Positions 43,026 through 53,134 of a stretch of DNA of 64,000 nucleotides are shown here, piece by piece. The stretch is taken from assembly GCA_027943245.1 (NCBI GenBank), contig JANDJZ010000086.1, positions 62,001 to 126,000 of the forward strand. The letters are read 5' to 3'. Under the pieces are notes generated by a model. It ran no database searches and had not been told where the DNA came from. It saw only the letters and a list, made by a program, of their open reading frames with translations. The stretch's first letter is position 1. Every line of letters begins with the position of its first letter. A program made the position numbers and the translations under genes. This DNA is from Acanthamoeba sp. SK_2022b (lineage: Eukaryota > Discosea > Longamoebia > Acanthamoebidae).

Positions 43026-45055
43026 CTACAGGTTCCAGGTGATCTTCTTGACTGCGATTTCGGCCTCGACGTAGAGCGTGTCTTGCTTGAGGAAGCCGTT
43101 CTCGGCGGATATCTTGGAAGCCAGCACCGCCTTCCTATCGCCCCACCCCTGCCCGCCCTTGATCGGGAACGTGGTCTTGAACTCTGCTCCAAAGAACAGG
43201 AAGCACACGATGAGCCAAACGTTCCTCAGCGTGGGCCACAAGAGGGAGGGATTGGCATCCGTACCTTTCTTGACGGTCTCATCGGGGTCCTTGTGGTTGA
43301 TGAAGGTCAGGAAGTACTCGATGGTGACCGCCTTGCCCTTGGGCATGTGGTTTACGTCGAGGAAGAGATAGATTGAGAAATAGCCTCGACTCTCCTCGTT
43401 GTCGCCGTCCGTGTAGAAGCCGATGAACCTATCCTCGCCATCGTCACCACAACCCAAACAACCGTAAGCTCCAGGAGACAACGCGATATGGAAGGTCTCG
43501 ATGATGGAGGAGGAGCGTGTACCAGTTGAAGTCGGCAAAGGAGAACTTGTCGCTCTGGAGGTAGCTCTTCTTGCGCACAGAGCTGAAGTTCTTGATCTTC
43601 CACACGACCTTCGTGTCTACGATTTATGAGAGGAGGGTTCGGGGAGGAGGGGCACACAACACAGACCGCGCGCACGTCTGTCAGCACTCGTGGATGTGCG
43701 CAGAGAACAAGGCAAAGCTCTCTGTACCGCTAACACGGAGAGCCTTCTCCAACTGGCGGATCCGGTCGTCCTTCATCTGAGCGCGGACCACCGGTGAGCT
43801 GACTGTACATGGGCAGAGAGAGAGAGAGAGAGTGCTCAGGAGAGAGGGACAAAGTAGCTACCTTCAAGACGGTCTCGAATTCGTCCTTCATATTCTTGGT
43901 GCAAGAGTCGAACGACTTCTTGAGCAAGATCATGTGGTAGGCCATCTCCTTGCCGAGATGTTCCTCCAGGTGCTTGCGGATAACCTGGAACGGCGTTCAT
44001 TCGAGTCAGAAGCGAATGAAGGTGTTGAAGAGCGAATGAACAGAGAGCAGGGTGCAGGTGAGCGGGCGCACACCTTCTTGGGACAGCCCTGGTCCGAGTA
44101 GGTGCACTCCACCTCGGCTTCGGGGCAGCTATCGCGAAGATGCGCATCGAGCTCGCCGCGGCGCAGCTCGACGTTGCACGCCGTGCACTCGATCGGCACC
44201 ATCGGGCAGAGCTTCAAGTGTTCCTGTTGCCGGCCGACCACAACTCGCATGCGTGAGCCATCCGCGCACAAGCCAGAAGAGACGCATATGGGGTCGGAAA
44301 GAGTAGGGGAAGCGAAAGGGGGATACCTCCATGTTACAGAATTGGATGTCCTTCTTGCAGTGGGTGCATTCCAACGGGCGGAAGGGGCAGGAGACCTCGT
44401 GGGCGTCGAGGCTCATGCGGCGCTGCTTGCCGCAGAGAGGGCTGTACTTGCAGTTGACCGGAGCAAAGCCGCACTTTTGCTCGTGCGTGACGCGAGTCTC
44501 GAGGGTGAGGACATGCGGGCAGCCCTGCTCGTCTTCCTCCCAGTCCTTGGCCTCCTCGCTCCATTTGAAGTGGTACTTACAATAGACCTTGAGATTACGG
44601 ATGTGTCGCTCGACGAAGAGGCTGCGCGCGAGGGCCTCCTCGGTGAGGCGGCACCTACACGACGGGCATTCGGGATTCTTGGAAATGCACTTGGTGATGC
44701 ACGTGAGGCAGAAGAGATGGCCGTTCTTGCACTGCCGAGGTTTGTTGAGGATCTGAAGGCAAATGGCGCATTGCAGTTCCTTGGCCGCGTCCTGGTCTAC
44801 TATTAGATTTTCAAACTGAAGGGAAGGCTGCGGGATGGGGGGCTTGAGGGGGACGAGGCTGGCCTGCTCCTTCACCTCATCGCCCGCCGTGAGTCCTCGC
44901 AGAGGGGATGAGGACGAGGGGGATGTAGAGAAGGAAGACGAGAGCAGAGAAGATCGAGGGCTGCTCAGAGGTTGCGGCTCACCCATAGAGGATGAAGCCG
45001 AGGTAGAGGAGGATGACGATGATGACGAAGACATGAGCGCGGGGAACGAAGTCAT
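43026..45055 (-). CDS. TRAF-type protein: RING, TRAF zinc fingers and MATH domain
   Basis: Seven exons (45055..44327, 44223..44074, 43984..43862, 43776..43728, 43616..43523, 43428..43265, 43183..43026) give 488 residues. After a Ser-rich 75-residue leader, a C3HC3D-like RING occupies about residues 96-134 (ELQCAICLQIL, CKNGHLFC, CPSCRCRL). TRAF-type zinc fingers follow to about residue 290, with spaced CPH/CxxH pairs (HEQKCGFAPVNCKYSPLC, HLKLCPMVPIECTACNVEL). A short coiled coil (residues 300-345) leads to a MATH/TRAF-C domain ending KKITWNL. The protein should act as an E3 ubiquitin ligase or signalling adaptor at membranes. Such TRAFs are abundant in amoebozoans. The ATG at 45055 is the first in frame. 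Confidence 0.9.
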
Positions 45056-45152
45056 CCTCGTGCGCAATGAGCTAAACCCGTGTCTTGTTCAACTATGAAG
45101 ATGAAGAATGTTGGCGCAAGCTGAATGATGATGTGGCGTAGTTACTTCGACG

Positions 45153-45208
45153 AAAAAATGGCTCCGGAGCCACCGGAACAGCCGGTTTGCATTACGTAGG
45201 CTATGGCA
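45153..45208 (+). repeat. Left arm of a perfect 56-bp inverted repeat
   Basis: This stretch is the exact reverse complement of 46805-46860, with no mismatch over 56 bp, and similarity stops abruptly at both ends. It lies between the TRAF gene (minus) and the dehydrogenase gene (plus). It contains the 14-bp palindrome TGGCTCCGGAGCCA and a tiny frame starting ATGGCTCCGGAG. Confidence 0.98.
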
Positions 45209-45318
45209 GTTGCCCTGATTTCCACGCAGTGGTGCCGCCTGGATTTATGGCGGTTTTCCACTTATTACCTTGATTGGCGTCGAGTCCCCCTTTGCCCTTT
45301 CTAAGCCCTCTGTAGGAT

Positions 45319-45373
45319 TTGTCGCCGAGAGTTTTGTCTCTTGTGGCGCTTGTCGCCGAGAGCTCTGTCTCTT
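45319..45373 (+). repeat. Pair of 24-bp direct repeats upstream of the dehydrogenase
   Basis: Copies at 45319-45342 and 45350-45373 share TTGTCGCCGAGAG followed by TGTCTCTT, with two mismatches between them. They sit about 50-100 bp before the ATG and could be promoter elements or a local duplication. Confidence 0.8.
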
Positions 45374-45423
45374 AGCGTTCCTTGTGGACCAGCATTCGTC
45401 TTCTTGCAGCCGAATCAGAAACC

Positions 45424-46812
45424 ATGCAGGCGTGGGTTTTCAAAGGCGAGGGACAGCCCCTCGAGTGGCACTCCAAGTCTGCCCCCAGCGGTGCCTGGCC
45501 CGTGCCAACTCCCGGCCCTGGCGAAGTTCGCGTGCGGGTCCACGCCGTTGGCCTCAACCCTGTAGACTACAAGGGCACGTCTCTCCCCTCTTGCACTATT
45601 TGACAAAAAAATTATATATTTTTCCATTACCAAAAGAACTCCAACTCAAAGTGTTTGAGCTCAGCGATGAGGCAGCCGCTGGTGAACTTGGTTACCCTCC
45701 CTAGCGTGCTAGGCTGCGACGTCGCCGGCGTCGTGGACGAAGTTGGCACAGGCGTCACCTGCCTCAAGGCTGGTGATCGTGTCTACTACCACGGTAACCT
45801 GATGCGTCCGCACGGTATGGATGGTGTCGCATTCGACCTGCGCAGTGGCGTCGTTGTTCAAGCTTCTTCCTCTCTGCTTGCGCAGGCGGTCTTGCGGACT
45901 ATGCTGTGGTGACGGCTCACACTGTCGCCTGCGTGCCCGAGAGCGTGAGCTGGGCCGACGCAGCAGCTCTGCCCTGTGCCGGCTTCACTGCCTACCAGGC
46001 ACTCCATCGCAAGCTGCGCGTACAGAAAGGTGCCGTGGCCATTCCTCTTACGCCCATCCACGTAACACTTGTGCAATAGCACGACGTTAGCTGACTGGCG
46101 CGGGATGAGTGGTGCAGGCCAATCCATCTTGATCACTGCCGGTTCCGGCGGCGTGGGTGGCTTTGCAATTCAGTTGGCCAAGCTCGCTGGTCTGCACCCA
46201 ATCATCGCCACATGTTCTGCCAGCAACGCTCAGCACGTGCGTAGGCTCGGCGCCGACGAGGTCATCGACTATACCAGCGAAAACGTCGCCGAGCGTGTAT
46301 TGGCCATCACCGACGGTCCGTGCCCTTCCGTTCTAAAAAGCCACCGCTCACGCCTGCTATAACGAGCACAATGTAGGTGTGGGCGTCGAGTGCGCAGTGG
46401 ATTGCGTAAGCGGCGCGAGCGCGACGTCGTTGCTGCCTGCGATCGCTTTCAATGGCGGCATCGTGGCCATCGTGGATCAAGTACAGGGGCCCGTGCCCGG
46501 CCAGGGCCGTGCCATCTCCGTGCATGGACTTGCTCTCGGTGGTGCACACTGGAACCCCAAGAGGTGAGCATGCCTCATGCCATCACCACTCCATGTCTAC
46601 GCCAACGAACTATTCACGCGACTGCGCGTTGACGCAGGCGTAAGGATCAGGAGGACCTGAAGAAGATGGGCGAAGAGATGGTCTCGCTGCTCGCGGTCGG
46701 AAAGATTTCGTCCATGCTCACCAAGCAGGTGGGACTGACTGACGTCCCACAGGCGCTCAGTGACCAGGAGACGCGCCGCGTCGTTGGAAAGATAGTGGTT
46801 GGTATGCCATAG
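45424..46812 (+). CDS. Zinc-independent medium-chain dehydrogenase / quinone oxidoreductase family
   Basis: Six exons (45424-45574, 45665-45814, 45886-46029, 46118-46315, 46377-46563, 46638-46812) give 334 residues. GroES-like N-terminal lobe: PGPGEVRVRVHAVGLNPVDY, then LPSVLGCDVAGVVDEVGTGV and GDRVYYHGNL. Rossmann lobe: ILITAGSGGVGGFAIQLAK with the AGSGGVGG dinucleotide motif, then LGADEVIDYTSENV and ECAVDCVSGAS. No structural-zinc cysteine cluster is visible, which points to NADPH-dependent quinone/enone reductases. Intron 1 starts with GC rather than GT (AAGG|GCACGT), the only way found to keep the frame. The last codons and stop lie inside the right arm of the inverted repeat. Confidence 0.9.
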
Positions 46813-46860
46813 CCTACGTAATGCAAACCGGCTGTTCCGGTGGCTCCGGAGCCATTTTTT
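46805..46860 (-). repeat. Right arm of a perfect 56-bp inverted repeat
   Basis: Exact reverse complement of 45153-45208. Its first eight bases overlap the end of the dehydrogenase coding region, including the TAG stop at 46810-46812, so the left arm carries an antisense copy of the gene's 3' end. Confidence 0.98.
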
Positions 46861-47209
46861 CCTTAATAACGCACTTGTGCCAAGAACTAGCTGCTGTTGC
46901 TTGGCGGCTCACAAACTGGACCATGCATCGATGCTAGGAATGCTAGATACGTTAATGGGGGACAAGCTATTTCGAGCGGTGTGCGCACACACACTCCCAG
47001 GCGCGGCGGCTTTCGGCGCACCATGTACCGCCGCGTTACTGCTCAGGTACGCACACTGTGGCTCCGCAGGTTAGGTTGGACCCACACCAACCAAAAATCA
47101 TAAAGAGCACCACACGCGAACCAGAAAGTCAGAATAAAAGCAGACCCCAACATACGCCAAACTCATATTTCCACCGAGGTTCGACCAGGCCCGACAACAC
47201 CCACAAAAG
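46861..47209. other. Intergenic upstream of the first GATA gene
   Basis: No gene recognised. Holds the dehydrogenase 3' flank and the promoter of the GATA gene at 47210. Confidence 0.4.
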
Positions 47210-48139
47210 ATGCAGAAGCACTCGGACATGCAGCGCTACTTGTCCCGTTTCTCGCTCAGCCCCTCCACAAGCCCACAGCCCATACCACACGAGGAAGCCG
47301 CTTATCAAGCCAGGCTGTTGGCCGAGGTATCTCTCCAGACCCCTTCATCAATCGATTGGCTGCCCCACCACCCTCCAAAGGGGCATCTCTCTCAAAAGGC
47401 AAACGAACTAGTCGTTGACGTGTGTGCGTGAACTATTGATGCGCTAGGTGGCGGCCGCCGCCAACACTCTGTTGCGGCTCCACCACAAGCAACAGACCAG
47501 GGGCGGCCTGGACACAGAGGAGACGCGCCTCATGGCTCGACTGCTAGAGATAGACCTCACACATCTCCAGCGGACGATTGCCTCTTCCCAGTTGTCCCGT
47601 CTTCCTTCAGCTGCTACAACTGGAGCCTGCCGCCAAGGCAGGAAGAAGCGAGTATCGCGCACCTTCACCGACAAGGCGTGTCTCCACTGCAAGTCGCAAC
47701 ACACCAGCCAGTGGCGAACAGGTCCCCTGGGCCCATCTACGTACGTCCCATCTTCTCAACCTTTCCTTTCTTCCTCACCTGCTGCGCCAGGCCAAGTTTA
47801 GAGAAATTGGTGCCCGCACGTGTGACGCCCCTAAAAGTGATATATTGAACTCGGAAAATTACAAGGGAGCAGGAGGAAAGGCCTCCTCGCAGCTAAAACT
47901 GCGACAACTTTTGAAAGCAAGTCAATCTATCCGCTGTTGGGAATAGTTGGTTCTGACAGGCGAGCGTGTGCAGGTTGTGCAACGCGTGCGGCATCCGCTA
48001 CGCACGAAATCGCAGGCGCCTGCCCCAGCCCCAGGGCCCTGTGGAGTCCGCCAGGTATCCGCCGGCCAGTGACCTGAGCTGCACCACCAACAGCGCCCTA
48101 CGCCCGCAGCGGTCGACCGTCTACAATCTCCTCAATTAA
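47210..48139 (+). CDS. GATA-type zinc-finger protein, upstream copy
   Basis: Three exons (47210-47326, 47448-47740, 47974-48139) give 191 residues. One GATA finger spans exons 2 and 3: ACLHCKSQHTSQWRTGPLGP then STLCNACGIRYARN, spacing C-x2-C-x18-C-x2-C. Basic residues flank it (RQGRKKRVSRTF before, RNRRR after), as in DNA-binding GATA fingers that read (A/T)GATA(A/G). No second finger is present. The N-terminal half is helical and without known domain. A close relative follows immediately downstream with the same intron positions. Confidence 0.9.
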
Positions 48140-48216
48140 CGTTCTGTTGCCCAAATGTAGATAATTCCTTGTAGTCTGAAATCTTTGACAGTCGCTGAGG
48201 GACCGTGAACATCAGT

Positions 48217-48909
48217 ATGTGGGCGTGGCTTCGTTATTCTCATCTCTATCACCACATGAGGCCCTCAACGCCAGACAAAGCTTTAATGGATGAGATACGC
48301 GTGTACCCAACACCACAAACACACAAAAAGCAAGCTGATCGATCGAACTTGGGTGGAGGTTTAGATTGCGAGCTCATCCACTCCCTCAAAAACGACAGGT
48401 GCTGTGCTTGTTAAACACCATCATGCGACTCCACGGTCTTAGACTCCACCAGGGCACCCCTACTTCGGAACATATGAACCTGCTTACCTCCTCCGCGCAC
48501 CAGCTTGAAGGCCACCTGATCCATCTCGAAGAGCGTGCCCCCGCTCCAAAGACCCAGATACGCAAAAACCCAAAGACGACGGACCGTCATCGTTCGCCCC
48601 CCAAAGTGCCACAGACCTCCAGCAGGAGAAAAAGGGTGGCCCGGACCTTCGCCCACAAGGCATGCCTCGGCTGCCGATCACAGCATACGAGCCAATGGCG
48701 TACCGGTCCCTTCGGCCCCTCAACGTACGGCGGCCTTTCCAAGCTTTCCAACGACCATCTTTTTTCTCACCTTGCCCCTCAGGCTTTGTAATGCGTGCGG
48801 CATTAGGCACGCGCGGAGCAGGCAGTCACTAAAGCCTGCCCCCGTGGTGCCTCCAGCGGGTACCCGGCTGCCAAGCGGTCAACCGTGTACGATCTACTCA
48901 ACTAGTTGA
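48217..48909 (+). CDS. GATA-type zinc-finger protein, downstream copy
   Basis: Three exons (48217-48300, 48399-48724, 48783-48909) give 178 residues. The finger (ACLGCRSQHTSQWRTGPFGP, STLCNACGIRHAR) is almost identical to that of the gene just upstream and is split by an intron at the same codon. The region before it (RRKRVARTFAHK) is also conserved, and the helix before that is recognisable (LLNTIMRLHG against NTLLRLHH). The N- and C-termini have diverged. The two are therefore tandem duplicates 80 bp apart. The start in exon 1 is the least certain part. Confidence 0.85.
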
Positions 48910-48979
48910 GGTTGTAATAAACATGGGCGCACTAGCGAGGCGACGGTGCGATGCAACATGGCCTGTTTATCTTTACCTT

Positions 48980-50896
48980 TTATCCCGCGGGGGAATTGGA
49001 CTTGGCCAGCAGGTCCTTTAGTCTTGTGATGTGTTGAGTTATGCGGGTCGCGTGAGCCAACACCTGCACCTTCTCCTCCACCTTGAGCCTGTGCCCCACG
49101 CGCTGCTCAAACTTGTCCGGATGCCAGCGAAGGAAGAGGGTGCGCAGAAACTTGGCCTTCTCGTCCGCCTTGGTTTCGTCATTCAGGAAATCGAAGCCTA
49201 CCCCCACAAAAGATCACCAACACCGTCAAAAGATCTTATCCACCGAGCCTCGCTCCATCACTCAAACGACTCGTCGTACCACCAAGCGTGTGGCCCGACG
49301 CCTCGTCGCGTTCAATGTCAGGGAAGGGAATGTCCGCGAAGGCTGTAACGAAGACCAAGCCAATGTAAGGCGCATGAGCTCTGCAGGGGATCACTGATGA
49401 GAAAGCAACGCACCCAGATCGCTCGCTTCGCTCTCCTCCTTCCGCCGAGCGTTGAGGGCCTCCTCGAACTCGACCCACTCGCGCTCGAGTCGTTTCCAAT
49501 CGTCGGCTTGCCGCTTGGCCTCTGCCTTCTGCTTCTGCGCCTCCCTCTCCCTCTCCTCGCGTTCGAGCCTCTCCTTGGTCTCGCGCTCGCGCCGCTCCCG
49601 CTCGCGCCGCTCCCGCTCTCTCTGCTCCTCCTCGCGCCGCTTGCGCGCCTTGGCGTCGTAGAAGTCGGCGTGGTCCTGACCCCACCGCCTGCTGGCCTTG
49701 CCGGCCATCTCCTTCCGCACCCAGTCCTTCCACTCCTCTTCGGTCATGTGGGCCTCCCTCCCGCCGGTGTCGGCGTCAGCCCACTGGTCGTGCCACGAAG
49801 ACGGGTGATCGCCCTCGCTGGCAAACTCCTCGGCCAGACGCTCGTTCCAATCCCGCTCCTCCTGCTGCCGACGCCACTTGTTTCTCTCCATCTCCTTCCA
49901 TCGCTCGAAGGCGTCGTTGTCGGTTCCGCCATTTCGCTCCGCGCCTCGTCGACCTCTCCTCTTTCCGGTCATTTCAGTGTAGTCAAAGACGTGGAAGTCT
50001 TCCTCCACCTCTTCGTCAGGGTGGTCCTCCTCTTCTACCTCCTCTCTGCTCTGCCTTCGTCCACTGTCTGGCAAGTCATCATCGTGCTGACGCTCTGCAG
50101 GGGAATCGCTCGCGTGGCGAGCGTTCTCCTTTGTCGGCCCGCCCGCCTTCATTCGCTCATCCACGGCGCGCCACTCGGCCTCGCGTCGCTGCCGCTCGTC
50201 CTCTAGCTGCTCCCCCTTCGCACGCAGGGCCGCGAAGCCAATCTCGTTGGCCGCGATGCCCAGAGCGTTCTTGATGCCGGCCTCGGCCCCGCACTTGTAC
50301 AGCATGTGGCAGATCTCTGCGTTCCCGTTCAAGCACGCGTAGTGAAGCGCCGTGCTCGCGTCCTGCGCTCCGAGCAGGCGGTGAGGAACGGCAAGGTGTG
50401 ACTGCACGCGCACGCCCAAGCAATGGGGAGTACCTCTGAGGCGGCGATCAGGTTCACCATGTCTCGGCCCAAGGTGTCGAGCAGGTAGCGGCACAGCGTG
50501 GCGTTGTCCTGCATCACAGCCCTATGCAGCAGTGTACGCCCTGTGCTGTCTACGACTACCGTAGGATCTACGCACCACCGCGAGGCTCAATAGCGGTGCA
50601 ATTATTATTATTATTATTATTACCCAAATAAATAGGCACGCACCAACATTCAGGTGAAGAAGACGGGCAGTGTAGTAGCGCACGTCGTGCATGGGTGCCG
50701 CCGAGCTGGCACCGCTCTCTCGTCCGCTGCTGCATCTGGTGATGGCCGCAAAGAGGCGTTCTGCCACCTTTGCCTGCTTGTTGCGTGGGCGCTGACCTTC
50801 AACTTTTTTCCTTCGCTTCTTGTGCTCTTTCTTCTTGTGTCTTATCTTTTTTTCCTTGTGCTCCTTCCTCTTCTTGTCCCTCCGCTCCCGTTCCAT
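48980..50896 (-). CDS. NFKBIL1-like protein: ankyrin repeats and J-like C-terminus
   Basis: Five exons (50896..50644, 50567..50434, 50362..49414, 49342..49280, 49197..48980) give 538 residues. The N-terminus is Lys/Arg-rich. Two to three ankyrin repeats follow (TGRTLLHRAVMQDNATLCRY, STALHYACLNGNAEICHMLY). A very long charged helix (residues 240-440, Arg/Glu-rich) leads to the NFKBIL1 C-terminal domain: FADIPFPDIE, then LRTLFLRWHPDKFEQRVGHR. The RWHPDKF motif and flanking helices are diagnostic. In animals NFKBIL1 is linked to pre-mRNA splicing and innate signalling. The ATG at 50896 was used, though the Lys-rich frame is open upstream to an AG near 50952, so another short exon is possible. 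Confidence 0.85.
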
Positions 50897-51025
50897 CAGC
50901 AAGTCCTCATTTCCTTTCTTTTCTTTCTTTGACTTGGCCTTTTTCTAGCAGGTGCAACTGGCCAATAACAGGAGCTCCACTTTATTCAAGACGCGCCGAG
51001 TCTCCCCACCAGCACTGACGCAAAC

Positions 51026-52546
51026 ATGATGGGCTCCGCCACGAACTGCTGCGTTGCCATCGTGGCGTTCGTTGTAGCGGCATCAATCTTTTTTGCTCCC
51101 GGGCATGCTGCTCCCAGCTACACGCCAGTTGTCCTCATGCACGGTACGGTCCAGTTGATTCGTTTGCATCTTTAGTTTTTCTTTTGTGGCTCATGCCATT
51201 TTTTTTGTGACTAATTAATTCTTTAAAATGGAATATAATAAGGGATCGCCGACACAAACGGTTCGATGGTCCACATGAAGCGACTTATCGAACATAAGCT
51301 GCCTGGCGTGTACGTCCGCGCCCTCGAGATCACGACCTACTACGGCAGCGTGTTCACGGGCATCGACACTCAGGTTTTTCCGCTGCTCGCTTTTCGGCTG
51401 ATCGATCCGCTATTCGTCTAACGTTGTCGTTGTGCGCCAACAACGATTGGCCAGGTGGATATGGTGTGCAAGGCTCTGGCCGCCGATCCCAACCTCGCCG
51501 GCGGCTTCAACGTCATCGGCGTGTCTCAGGTACCGCCAGCCTCTCTTCGGGCCTGGGCGAAGGTGGGGCTGACGCACTTGCTTTGCACCATGGCAAGGGT
51601 GCCATCTTGATGCGCGGCTACCTGGAGCGCTGCAATCAGCCGAGGATCAAGAACTTCATTTCGTGGGTGTCCCCGCAGATGGGCGTCTACGGAGTGCCCA
51701 ACGTACGTGTGTAGCCCTCTCTCTCTCTCTCTCTCTTGCCACCACCGTTGAAGCAAAGCTGACCGCGCCGACCAGTATGGTAGCTGGGAGTACCTCAACG
51801 TCACTCTGGACGACATCGCTGACTGCTGCATCTACGACGAGTGGGCACAGGAAGTGTTTTCCTTTGCCGGTTACTGGCGCGGTACCACCACTCCCGTTCG
51901 CCAATCTCTGTGATGCGGTTGCGCTGCTGTACTGACACGTGCACATACGCACGCACGCACGCACGCACGCACGCATAGACCCGTTTGCGTTGGCCGAGTA
52001 TGTGCAGAGGAAAATTTTCCTGTCGGACATCAACAACGAGAGGGAGGAGAAGAATCCGCTCTACAAGGAGCGTGTCCTCTCCCTCGAAAGCTTCGTCATG
52101 AGCTACTCCACCATCGACATGGTACGCATCCCTCCATCCGCGTCGCAGCTGGCCTGGCCAACACCGGTGGCTCACCCCCAGGCGCACTCCGCGACGACGC
52201 ACAGGTGTTGATCCCTCGGGAGACGGGTTGGTTTGGTGCCTACGCCAACAACTCACTCAACTCGATCGTGCCTCTGGAAGAGCAGCCCATGTACAAGTAC
52301 GACTGGATCGGCCTCAGGTACGCCACCCTCCTCGTCCTGCATGCACCTGCGGCAACGTTGGTAATCAGAGGATCTGGGCCCGAGTTCACTGATCGCGATG
52401 GCCTGGGCAGGACCCTGCACGAGACCGGACGGCTTCGTCGCTTCACGACGTCATGCGTACACAACGATTACGCCGGTCCCTGCTTCGAGCAATACTTCAT
52501 CCCCAACGTCCTCCCCATCCTTTTGAACAGCACCACCAACAGCTGA
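51026..52546 (+). CDS. PPT1: Palmitoyl-protein thioesterase (PPT1-like)
   Basis: Eight exons (51026-51143, 51243-51373, 51455-51529, 51598-51702, 51776-51869, 51979-52121, 52205-52317, 52411-52546) give 304 residues, the normal length. A signal peptide (VAIVAFVVAASIFFAPGHAA) opens the protein. The alpha/beta-hydrolase core shows TPVVLMHGIADTNGSM (oxyanion region), the nucleophile in NVIGVSQGAILMRGYLERC, then FISWVSPQMGVYGVP. The Asp of the triad fits ADPFALAEY, and the His fits SCVHNDYAG. FLSDINNERE and ETGWFGAY are PPT1 hallmarks. The enzyme removes palmitate from cysteine in lysosomal protein breakdown. Confidence 0.93.
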
Positions 52547-53134
52547 GACTCCACCACCTTGCCTTCTGTATGCTTCATCAAACAATCTTTCTCCCCCCTC
52601 CGTCGACTTCTTCTGGCCATGCATTCGGGCGAAACGTTCCTGGTCTTTCCTGAGTGATCCCCCCGAACCCCCCGGTGAGTCCGCCACGGTGTGGCGCAGC
52701 TCGTGCTCGTGTGCTGAGCGAGTTCAAGTATCGGCCACATTGGGAAATCGAAATTTCGGCAGCTTTGCCGGCCGAACGCGGGGAAGGAGGTGCCTTGGCC
52801 CACAGCTTGCTGCTGTCGAGCCGGAAGAGCCGGGGAGCAGGGGCCGATGGTTTGTCTCCGCCTCAAGCTTGTATTCTTTACTCTCAACAACCCGACCGAC
52901 GCACGAGGCCATCGCTTACCACAAGCCCACACCACCAAGGTACGTCTGCCTGTAAGTTGCTCTTTGCGGCCGGAGCGGGACGATGTAATGCAACATTTTT
53001 TGTGGACCCTATCCCACCTTCTGGGTCGTTCTTTCTTCCACAAACACCAGGAACCAAGCACTACACCATTTGTCCTCCAAGACTGGCGCAACTCGCCCGT
53101 AACAAAGCCACAGCCACAACAACAACGAAACACA
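52547..53134. other. Intergenic / 5' leader of the BAR gene
   Basis: No coding gene recognised. A good donor (AAG|GTACGT at 52940) and acceptor (CACCAG at 53050) suggest an intron in the 5' untranslated leader of the BAR gene. Confidence 0.4.

Noticed and set aside
46813..47209. Short frames after the dehydrogenase
   Set aside because: None has a domain, a splice partner or neighbour-like codon use.
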